A stretch of 5,205 bases of DNA from contig CALMMH010000777.1 of NCBI GenBank assembly GCA_937868145.1, forward strand, positions 1 to 5,205. Reading direction: 5' to 3'. How positions within the stretch are numbered: position 1 is the stretch's first letter; each line of letters opens with the position of its first letter. This document shows, piece after piece, positions 1-5,205 of this stretch. Below the pieces are notes generated by a model. It searched no databases. It saw nothing but the letters and a program-made list of their open reading frames with translations, and was not told where the DNA came from. Both the position numbers and the translations under genes were made by a program. The stretch is from an uncultured Phycisphaerales bacterium. GTDB lineage: Bacteria; Planctomycetota; Phycisphaerae; Sedimentisphaerales; Anaerobacaceae.

Positions 1-159
1 CACGACGATCTCACAGCGTCGATACGTCTGTTCCAGGACCGAATTAATCGCCCGAGTGACGATTTCGGCTCGATTGAACGTTGGAATAACCACCGACACG
101 AGAGGATGAGACGGCGATTCGCCCTGAAAACCATCGGGTCTCCTGCAATCTTGCGCCAA
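1..159 (-). CDS. Family 2 glycosyltransferase, N-terminal fragment (runs off left edge)
   Basis: The frame that stays open to the window edge reads PLVSVVIPTFNRAEIVTR and then AINSVLEQTYRRCEIVV. This is the first beta strand and nucleotide-binding start of a GT-A fold family 2 glycosyltransferase; the VDDxS and DxD motifs would lie beyond the edge. It follows the previous gene by about 50 bases and most likely belongs to the same operon. It resembles the gene just upstream of it (207-1220) closely enough to suggest an old tandem duplication. The start is uncertain. The listed TTG has GGAGG only one base before it, which is too close. Another in-frame TTG at 210-208 overlaps the preceding stop but has no visible ribosome binding site. 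The best signal, AGGAG then 5 bases then ATG at 134-132, is out of frame (see findings). The family call is firm; donor and acceptor sugars cannot be told. Confidence 0.8.
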   Translation of the reverse strand, partial: MAQDCRRPDGFQGESPSHPLVSVVIPTFNRAEIVTRAINSVLEQTYRRCEIVV

Positions 160-206
160 ACCTCCATCCTTTCTGTACTGGGTCGAATCCAGGGAAATCC
201 ACAGGT

Positions 207-1220
207 TCAAGCCGCCCGGGTCCGCCCGCCCGACCTATGCCGAGCCAGGCCTTGCTTGACCCGCCTCAGAACGCCGGATACGCCGGGAAATGTCAATTTG
301 AATCGAATCCGAAGCCAATCCCAGGTCCATTCGCGCACCCGAGGGTAGCGCGCCAGGAGCCACCGGGCGTTCTCATCGTCGCCTGTGGCGATTTGGATGT
401 GAATCGTCTTGAGTGCATGGGAAGCCAGCCAGGTGGACAGGAACTCCCGGTGCGACTCGGGGCAATTCCGCCAGATCGGTTCCGAGTCCGTGAGAACCGG
501 TTCGAGAGGGTAGTGCCTCTTGCCGCTGGAGAGCCCCAGGCCGGAGACCGTCGTGTCATACCAGATCAGCGGCTCGCAAATCCGGTACACCTTGTGGTTC
601 AGAACCACCTGAATCCACAGGTAAACGTCCTCGCCCAGCATGCACCGGTGTTCATAGAACCCGCCGTACTTCTTCACCACGTCCGCTTTGACCAAAAGCG
701 CTGGGGGACAAAAGCCGCTGAGCACCCGAGGGACCTGTTCCCCCGACAGCCCCGGCGACAACTGCCATACGCCCGTCTCGATCCCATCCATGTGCCCCAG
801 GGTCTTGTGATCCTCCGGACCGAGATAGATGCCCGTAGCGACTACGTCCACCTCGGGATGCTCCTCCAGAGCCGACACGGTCCTATCGAGAAAGGTCGGC
901 AACCACACGTCGTCCGAATCGAGAAACGCCAGATATATCCCCGTTGCGGTCCGGATCCCCAGATTTCGGGCGGCGCCCGGCCCCTGGTTCTCCTGGAACA
1001 CGTAGCGCACCAGGGCTCCGTACGCGGTCACAACCTCCCGGGTGTTGTCCTTCGAACCGTCGTCGACGACGATGATCTCGAAGTCGCGATACCGCTGCGA
1101 CAGAACACTCTCGATCGCGCGAGGCACATAGGTCGCGCGATTGAACGTGGGGATGATCACGCTGACGCGAGGCGTATGCACGGACTCCTGACGTTCTCTC
1201 TGCGATCGTGAAGACTTCAT
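207..1220 (-). CDS. Family 2 glycosyltransferase (GT-A fold)
   Basis: A 337-residue inverting-type glycosyltransferase that would transfer a sugar from a nucleotide donor on the cytoplasmic side during polysaccharide or glycan assembly. Residues about 18-28 read RVSVIIPTFNR; VVDDGS at 51-56 is the nucleotide-binding motif; NQGPGAARN at about 78-86 and the metal-binding DSDD at 101-104 follow; GED at 196-198 is the likely catalytic-base region. The C-terminal 100 residues lack recognisable motifs and end in a basic tail. I see no membrane segment, so it is probably peripheral. I chose the ATG at 1220 because it overlaps the stop of the upstream gene (TGATG), with a GGGAG 11 bases upstream. An in-frame ATG at 1262 would add 14 residues and a 43-base overlap. 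It lies in the coupled glycosyltransferase operon. The family is secure; the sugar specificity is unknown. Confidence 0.93.
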   Translation of the reverse strand: MKSSRSQRERQESVHTPRVSVIIPTFNRATYVPRAIESVLSQRYRDFEIIVVDDGSKDNTREVVTAYGALVRYVFQENQGPGAARNLGIRTATGIYLAFLDSDDVWLPTFLDRTVSALEEHPEVDVVATGIYLGPEDHKTLGHMDGIETGVWQLSPGLSGEQVPRVLSGFCPPALLVKADVVKKYGGFYEHRCMLGEDVYLWIQVVLNHKVYRICEPLIWYDTTVSGLGLSSGKRHYPLEPVLTDSEPIWRNCPESHREFLSTWLASHALKTIHIQIATGDDENARWLLARYPRVREWTWDWLRIRFKLTFPGVSGVLRRVKQGLARHRSGGRTRAA

Positions 1221-2188
1221 CACGCGGACAGCTCCCGGCTCTCCGCCCGATTCTGGACGCATTCTCCGCGACGGCCTCCAAGAGCCAGACGGACACGGGC
1301 GTCCAGGCCGCCCAGAGCGGCCGCCGCCATCAGCAGCTTGTCGACCAACGTCTTCTCAGACAGGTCCCCCAAGACGATGCTCTTGAAGATGCTCCCGGTA
1401 CACCGGACCGTATGGATCGCAGCCTGCGACACAGAAGGAACAGCGAGCCCATTCTTCCAGTCCATGGTTACGTTCTCCTTGCCCGCACAGAAGAACCGCC
1501 TCAGGAACCATCGAATCCTCATCCTCTCCGGCGAGACAATGTGTCCCACGACGGCCGCGGGTTCGTAAACGGCAATCCCGCCCAAGGGCCTGATCCGCTT
1601 GAGCAGATCCGACTCCTCGCCCGAGATGAGAGAACGCCCGCACCGCCCCAGGGACGTGTTGAATCCTCCCACTCTCTGCAGCCAGTCCTTCCTCACGGAG
1701 AAGTTCAGCCCGAAGAGGTCCCGGTCCGTGCCGACGATCGCCTGATCTCCGTAGTCCAGCCGCGACAGAAGCAATTGACACTTCTCGCTGAGCCACACCG
1801 GCGGGGCCGAAGGAAACAGCAGATAGCTCCGCCCCCCCACGACCGCCGCGTCGGCATAATTCTCGAAAGCAGCCGCCACCGCCGACAACCAATGTGCGTC
1901 CGCTTTGATGTCGTCGTCGATGTAGGAAACGATATCTCCCACGGCTTCCTTCATCGCGCGGTTGCGTGCGTGGCTGAGCCCCTGATTCGGCTCGAAGACG
2001 TACCGAAGCCGGGAACCCCAGACAGGCCCGTATTCTTCGACAACCTTCTTGGTTTCGTCGCTGCTGTTGTTGTCGATCACCAGGATCTCGTACTCCAGGG
2101 CGGGCGGACACACCATGCCCTTGAGACTCTCCAGAGCCACAGCAAGCTTTGCCGCATTGTTGTGCGTGCAGATGGCGACGCTGATCAC
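1220..2188 (-). CDS. Family 2 glycosyltransferase (GT-A fold)
   Basis: A 322-residue glycosyltransferase. Residues 2-10 read ISVAICTHN; VIDNNSSDET at 37-46 is the nucleotide-binding loop; NQGLSHARNRA at 68-78 and the DDD metal-binding motif at 91-93 (YIDDDIKAD) follow; SGEESDL at 189-195 is the acidic catalytic region. Basic RWFLRRFF with a following G at about 226-236 is usual at this place in this branch of GT2. The C-terminus (about 265-310) is moderately hydrophobic but has no clear membrane helix. The start is GTG at 2188, which overlaps the upstream stop as GTGA and has GGAGGAG 8 bases before it. An upstream ATG at 2302 is open but would give a 118-base overlap and a low-complexity N-terminus. 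It is divergent from its neighbours, so it probably makes a different linkage. Substrate unknown. Confidence 0.93.
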   Translation of the reverse strand: MISVAICTHNNAAKLAVALESLKGMVCPPALEYEILVIDNNSSDETKKVVEEYGPVWGSRLRYVFEPNQGLSHARNRAMKEAVGDIVSYIDDDIKADAHWLSAVAAAFENYADAAVVGGRSYLLFPSAPPVWLSEKCQLLLSRLDYGDQAIVGTDRDLFGLNFSVRKDWLQRVGGFNTSLGRCGRSLISGEESDLLKRIRPLGGIAVYEPAAVVGHIVSPERMRIRWFLRRFFCAGKENVTMDWKNGLAVPSVSQAAIHTVRCTGSIFKSIVLGDLSEKTLVDKLLMAAAALGGLDARVRLALGGRRGECVQNRAESRELSA

Positions 2189-3264
2189 AGTCCGATCTCC
2201 TCCACTTCGTTGCGAGCCCCATGGGACCGGCTGCGGCTTGTGCCGGTCGTCCCGGTCAGCTTCGCTCGGGAGCGGTTCGCCCCCTTGACGATCCGCTTGC
2301 ACCCACGGTGCAATCCGGGGGCATAAGCCCGCAGCATGGTGGCCAACAGCTCCCGAATCGGCAACGAGAGACTCGGTGAGATCTCATGAATACATTCTCT
2401 CATGCATCGCCGAGCCTCCTCGTGCCGCTCGCAATCGCAGTATTCCCAGGCCAGATGGCAATAGGAAAGGCACAAAGAACGGCGGATCCCGGTCCAATAC
2501 TCCCGCGGGAGTACACAAAGAAAATGTCTGAGCATGTCCACGACGATTCGCAGCTTGGCCGGCTTGTCCTTTGCGGAGTACATCCCCCCGGCGTGTTGCC
2601 TGTAGACTCCCATCGGCTCGTCGAGGTAGCCGATGTCGCCGTGCTGGGCGTGCAGAACGTGGTGGGCCCAGTCCATGACGGGCGTCAGATACACCCACGT
2701 GGGATGCTCGCGGAAAAGACCCTTGCGATACATGGGCGAACAAGCCTGAATCAGATTGCACTCCAAGAGATCCGCCAGCGTGTAGACCTCTTTGATCCGT
2801 GGAGGCCGCAGCAGGACGGGTTGCTCTTCCCCCTCGTCCGACATCACGACGACGCTGTGAAAACACATCGCACAATCCGGATGGGCGTCGAGGAAATCCG
2901 CCTGGCGTTGCAGTTTGTCCGGACTGACCCAGTAGTCGTCTCCATCCACGGTCGCCACGTAGTCCCCTCGGCAGGCGGTGTAGGCTCTCACGATGGAGGC
3001 TCGGGCGCCGATGTTGTGGCGATTCAGGATCACGCGAATGCGATCGCGGCATTTCTCCCAATACCGCCGGACGACATCCCGTGTCCCATCCGTAGAGCAA
3101 TCGTCGACGATCACCAGCTCGCAGGGAAAACTCGCCCTCTGCATCAGAAATCCCTCGATCGCCTCCGCGATGAAGCGCTCGTGGTTGTAGGTGACGATCA
3201 TTGCGCTGACTTTCACGGTCGACGATCCTCCGGGGCAATCGAGAGCACGATCGCCCTCGCTCAT
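2185..3264 (-). CDS. Family 2 glycosyltransferase with helical, cysteine-rich C-terminus
   Basis: A 359-residue enzyme. The GT-A domain starts at KVSAMIVTYNHERFI (18-32), with VIVDDCSTDGT at 51-61, NIGARAS at 84-90, the metal-binding DGDDYW at 107-112 and a conserved stretch TPVMDWAHHVLHA at 194-206 followed by YLDEPMGVYRQHAGG. This pattern belongs to a common GT2 branch in O-antigen and exopolysaccharide clusters. After about residue 255 comes a helical, TPR-like region holding six cysteines between 265 and 291, then a basic tail. The ATG at 3264 overlaps the stop of the aminotransferase gene (ATGA), but only a weak GGTGGG precedes it. An in-frame GTG at 3216 has GGAGG 10 bases upstream and starts right at the domain, so the protein may be 16 residues shorter. 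Donor and acceptor are unknown. Confidence 0.92.
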   Translation of the reverse strand: MSEGDRALDCPGGSSTVKVSAMIVTYNHERFIAEAIEGFLMQRASFPCELVIVDDCSTDGTRDVVRRYWEKCRDRIRVILNRHNIGARASIVRAYTACRGDYVATVDGDDYWVSPDKLQRQADFLDAHPDCAMCFHSVVVMSDEGEEQPVLLRPPRIKEVYTLADLLECNLIQACSPMYRKGLFREHPTWVYLTPVMDWAHHVLHAQHGDIGYLDEPMGVYRQHAGGMYSAKDKPAKLRIVVDMLRHFLCVLPREYWTGIRRSLCLSYCHLAWEYCDCERHEEARRCMRECIHEISPSLSLPIRELLATMLRAYAPGLHRGCKRIVKGANRSRAKLTGTTGTSRSRSHGARNEVEEIGL

Positions 3265-4493
3265 CCCACCGACGCCAAGTCGTCCCTGTATTCATCCAGG
3301 AAACGACGGAGTTCCCGCTGGTGCGTCACGGCCAGGCGAAGGATGCGACAGACGGTCGAGATCGCCTCCGCCGTGACAGTCGTGCCGGTGGGCAGGCACA
3401 TCACTCGCCGGGCGAGGATTTCCGTGTGCGGCAGACACATGTGCACATAGGGAGACTCGGATCGGTACGGCTCCATGTGGTGGCAGCCCGGATAGAAATA
3501 CCTTCGGGCGATCACGTTCTCTTCGTGCAGGACGCGCACCAGGTCGTCGCGCGACAACTCCAGGAGACTGTCGTTGACCACCACGACCACATACTGATAG
3601 TTGTTTCGATCCGCCTCGTCGTATGCCACGATCTCCAGCCCGGGCACATCGGCCAATTCCCGCCGGTACTGCTGGTAATTGCGGCGGTTCGTCTCGATGA
3701 ACTCGTCCATGCTGTCGAGCGAGGTCAGCCCCATGGCTGCGGAGAGCTCGCTCATCTTGCCGTTGGTGCCCAGACAAACGACGCGATCGTACCCGGCAAA
3801 GCCGAAATTTCGCATCAGCTCCGCGCGAGCCGCCAGATCCGAATCGTTCGTCACGACGGCGCCGCCTTCGCAGGCGTTGACGAACTTCGTGGCATGGAAA
3901 CTGTATACTTCGGCGTCTCCCCAGGAGCCGATTCGCCGCCCCTTGTGGGAACAGCCGAAGGCATGCGCCGCATCGAACAGCAATCCCAGCCGGTGCTTGC
4001 GGGCAATCTCATCGAGAGCCTCGACGTCACAGGACCGCCCCCACACGTGCACGCCGAGAATGCCGGTCGTACGAGAGGTAATCAATGACTCAACCCGGGT
4101 CGGATCAAGGTTGTGCGTTCGGGGATCGATATCGCAGAACACCGGCGTAATCCCTTGGGAACGAAGAGCATGGGCCGTAGCCACAAACGTAAACGAAGGA
4201 AGAATCACCTCCCCGGTGAGCCCCCTGGCGCGGACCGCGATCTCCAGGGCCACGGTGCCGTTGCACATCGCAATGCAGTGGCGGACTCCCGCCACCTGGG
4301 CGACCCGCCGTTCGAATTCGCGAACATGCACCCCCCCGTTCGACAGCCACCGGCGATCCAGAGCATCCTGGATCCTCGCCATCAGACGACTGCGATCCCC
4401 GATATTAGGGCTTCCGACATGAAGCTTCACGGGCAACGCCGGCTCGCCGTTCAGAATCGCCAGATCAATGAGTCGCTTCCGTAGAACACTCAT
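3261..4493 (-). CDS. DegT/DnrJ/EryC1/StrS family sugar aminotransferase, DesI-like
   Basis: A 410-residue PLP-dependent aminotransferase of fold type I, acting on a nucleotide-linked keto-sugar with glutamate as the usual amino donor. Visible landmarks: RWLSNGG at 48-54; CNGT at 77-80 (phosphate contact); FDAAHAFG at 173-180, where Asp174 should contact the pyridine nitrogen; SFHATKFVNACEGGAV at 198-213, with Lys203 the expected Schiff-base lysine; GTNGKMSELSAAMGLTSLD at 242-260; RRYFYPGCHHMEPYR at 330-344; PTGT at 368-371. From memory these blocks match DesI, the dTDP-4-keto-6-deoxyglucose 4-aminotransferase of desosamine synthesis, better than 3-aminotransferases. The likely product is therefore a 4-amino-4,6-dideoxyhexose, an inference. 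The ATG is preceded by GAGGAG at 5 bases. It is the first gene of the coupled operon, and its length is normal and complete. Confidence 0.95.
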   Translation of the reverse strand: MSVLRKRLIDLAILNGEPALPVKLHVGSPNIGDRSRLMARIQDALDRRWLSNGGVHVREFERRVAQVAGVRHCIAMCNGTVALEIAVRARGLTGEVILPSFTFVATAHALRSQGITPVFCDIDPRTHNLDPTRVESLITSRTTGILGVHVWGRSCDVEALDEIARKHRLGLLFDAAHAFGCSHKGRRIGSWGDAEVYSFHATKFVNACEGGAVVTNDSDLAARAELMRNFGFAGYDRVVCLGTNGKMSELSAAMGLTSLDSMDEFIETNRRNYQQYRRELADVPGLEIVAYDEADRNNYQYVVVVVNDSLLELSRDDLVRVLHEENVIARRYFYPGCHHMEPYRSESPYVHMCLPHTEILARRVMCLPTGTTVTAEAISTVCRILRLAVTHQRELRRFLDEYRDDLASVG

Positions 4494-4498
4494 TCGCT

Positions 4499-4504
4499 CT
4501 CCTC
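4499..4504 (-). promoter_or_regulatory. Ribosome binding site of the aminotransferase gene, partly within a hairpin
   Basis: The minus strand reads GAGGAG, then AGCGA, then the ATG at 4493. This is a strong site at good spacing and fixes the start. Its first four bases form part of the 3' arm of a six-base-pair stem (4521-4501), so folding of the leader would hide it. Confidence 0.7.
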
Positions 4505-4550
4505 ACAGTCTCTGCGTGAGGCAGCGGGAACATCGATGTCGCATTCCCGC
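4501..4550 (-). promoter_or_regulatory. Two tandem hairpins in the 5' leader of the aminotransferase operon
   Basis: On the minus strand the first inverted repeat is GCGGGAA/TTCCCGC (4550-4544 with 4530-4524), a perfect 7 base-pair stem whose 13-base loop contains the palindrome CATCGATG. Three bases on, CCTCAC/GTGAGG (4521-4516 with 4506-4501) forms a 6 base-pair stem with a 9-base loop, and its 3' arm overlaps the Shine-Dalgarno sequence. The layout could reduce translation of the first operon gene or bind a regulator. No known riboswitch class is recognised. The base pairing is seen; the function is inferred. Confidence 0.4.
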
Positions 4551-4900
4551 ACCCTGCCGTTCTCGCACCTGTCTCGCGTGTCAAGTCCCCCATCCTATCG
4601 GCAATCCGAGAGCACGGCTCAAGTCGTTCATCACGGATCAAACAGAGAAATGCCAGCGAGAAAGGCCTCACACGCCTGCGTCCGGTAACAACTTAGACCT
4701 CTGCGGCCGAACGGTCCTGCCAGAGGTGAAAGCACTCGATTCGGTAGATGCACGTGCGCGACGTTTGCCGCCGGAACAAATCGAACGACGGAAAGAAAAT
4801 CACGGACAACCCACACACGGCGACCCAACCGCCCAGAGACAGTACGCCCCAGGCATGGCTGAGGCTCCCCCTCGAAGAACACGGAATGACACGAACCCCG
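4551..4900. other. Intergenic region without a supportable gene; should hold the operon promoter
   Basis: About 350 bases between the terminator of the PEP-CTERM gene and the leader hairpins. Frames open here are either antisense shadows or start before the terminator, with no usable start after it. On the minus strand a perfect TTGACA lies at 4584-4579, but no good -10 box sits 16-18 bases downstream of it. A second weak pair, TTGAGC and TAGGAT, lies further upstream with a 19-base spacer. A promoter for the aminotransferase operon is expected here because the terminator separates it from the gene to the right, but I cannot place it. I see no tRNA or recognisable ncRNA. Confidence 0.5.
4697..4727. 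repeat. Imperfect inverted repeat in the intergenic region
   Basis: ACCTCTG at 4697-4703 pairs with CAGAGGT at 4721-4727. The 17-base interior can form a small secondary stem (GG with CC, then CCG with CGG). On the minus strand it is followed by CTAAGTTGTT, too poor in T to call a terminator. It may be an operator or an RNA structure, or it may be chance. Confidence 0.3.
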
Positions 4901-4940
4901 GAAAACAAAGAACAGGGGTCGAGCGTTCCCTCGACCCCTG
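4901..4940 (-). terminator. Rho-independent terminator of the PEP-CTERM protein gene
   Basis: A perfect 11 base-pair stem, CAGGGGTCGAG at 4940-4930 on the minus strand pairing with CTCGACCCCTG at 4923-4913, closes a six-base loop. The tail TTCTTTGTTTTC (4912-4901) follows directly. It begins 34 bases after the stop codon at 4975. The plus-strand side lacks an immediate T run, so it should work only for minus-strand transcripts. It isolates the exported-protein gene from the glycan operon to its left. Confidence 0.88.
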
Positions 4941-4974
4941 AACCAATCATTTTGACGATAATCGACTTCTTCTG

Positions 4975-5205
4975 TTACAGAATGCCCTTGCGGCGGATGA
5001 ACCCGATCACGCAGGTGCCCAGGCTGACCAGCACAATGGCGCCAGGAGCCGGGATCGTCGTCTGGGTCAGAACCAGACCGGAGACCAGGAGACCGTTCGG
5101 GTTGAGTTGCCCCGCGCCGGTCACCATGTTCCATGTCTTGAACTCAAGCACATTCGGCCCCTCTTCGAAACCGGTCGTGATCACAAAATCCTTGATGCTC
5201 TGATA
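4975..5205 (-). CDS. PEP-CTERM-like sorting-signal protein, C-terminal fragment (5' end beyond right edge)
   Basis: The 76 visible residues end in a tripartite sorting signal: motif IPAPG at 51-55, hydrophobic helix AIVLVSLGTCVIGFI at 56-70, and basic tail RRKGIL. This matches the layout of PEP-CTERM domains, which exosortase recognises and cleaves so that the protein reaches the cell surface or exopolymer; here Ala replaces the Glu of PEP. The preceding residues (FVITTGFEEGPNVLEF, then LNPNGLLVSGL) resemble the last strands of beta-sandwich domains often found in such proteins, with the GxNxLxF and NPxGL pattern. The frame is open to the edge, so the Val read from GTG at 5184 is internal and not a start. 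A strong terminator follows. The surface protein's role is unknown. A plain C-terminal membrane anchor is the alternative. Confidence 0.82.
   Translation of the reverse strand, partial: YQSIKDFVITTGFEEGPNVLEFKTWNMVTGAGQLNPNGLLVSGLVLTQTTIPAPGAIVLVSLGTCVIGFIRRKGIL

Noticed and set aside
237..3450. Long plus-strand open frames (237-1211, 1208-2326, 2386-3450).
   Set aside because: They lie antisense to genes with clear GT2 and aminotransferase motifs. They have no recognisable domains and are rich in Arg, Pro and His, as expected for shadows in GC-rich DNA.
4579..4584. A perfect TTGACA (minus strand) as the -35 box of an operon promoter.
   Set aside because: No acceptable -10 hexamer lies 16-18 bases downstream, so I note it only within the intergenic entry.
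4801..4855. An 18-codon minus-strand frame starting ATG with GGGAG 8 or 9 bases before it, as a possible leader peptide.
   Set aside because: It has no regulatory codon run or following attenuator-like structure and lies over 300 bases from the operon start. Chance is the simpler explanation.
4693..4950. A minus-strand open frame encoding a hydrophobic stretch (GVLSLGGWVAVCGLSVIFF) followed by basic residues, resembling a small membrane protein.
   Set aside because: Its only ATG lies upstream of and runs through the terminator stem, no start with a ribosome binding site occurs after the terminator before the hydrophobic part, and I recognise no family.
4631..5134. A minus-strand open frame overlapping the PEP-CTERM gene and the terminator.
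   Set aside because: It is out of frame with the sorting-signal gene, crosses the strong terminator, and has an Arg/Pro-rich composition without motifs.

Overview
The window is GC-rich bacterial DNA in which every supportable gene reads on the minus strand, so gene order runs from right to left. It looks like part of a surface or exopolysaccharide biosynthesis locus. The right edge carries the C-terminus of a PEP-CTERM-type exported protein. Its sorting signal is the variant IPAPG, then a hydrophobic stretch, then RRKG. As I remember, such PAPG tails are common in Planctomycetota, especially Phycisphaerae or Sedimentisphaerales-like bacteria. Together with the GC-rich codon use this suggests a planctomycete-type organism, but that is inference and not proof.

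Layout in transcription order: (1) 5205-4975, the 3' end of the PEP-CTERM protein gene, closed by a strong intrinsic terminator at 4940-4901. (2) 4900-4494, about 400 bases without a convincing gene. It holds an imperfect inverted repeat and, just before the next gene, two tandem hairpins, the last of which covers part of that gene's ribosome binding site. (3) 4493-3261, a PLP-dependent sugar aminotransferase of the DegT/DnrJ/EryC1/StrS family, close in sequence to DesI-type dTDP-4-keto-6-deoxyglucose 4-aminotransferases. (4) 3264-2185, 2188-1220 and 1220-207, three complete and divergent family-2 (GT-A fold) glycosyltransferases. (5) 159-1, the N-terminus of a fourth GT2 enzyme, running off the left edge.

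The aminotransferase and the three complete glycosyltransferases are joined by stop/start overlaps (ATGA, GTGA, TGATG), which marks a single translationally coupled operon. A reasonable reading is that the aminotransferase supplies a nucleotide-activated 4-amino-4,6-dideoxy sugar and the GT2 enzymes assemble a short oligosaccharide repeat on a lipid carrier or protein. No polymerase, flippase or exosortase gene lies in the window.

I found no RNA genes, insertion sequences, CRISPR arrays or phage genes. The least ordinary points are the start of the leftmost glycosyltransferase, where the best start signal is one base out of frame across a T4 run, the hairpin-masked ribosome binding site of the first operon gene, and the variant sorting signal next to a glycan cluster.
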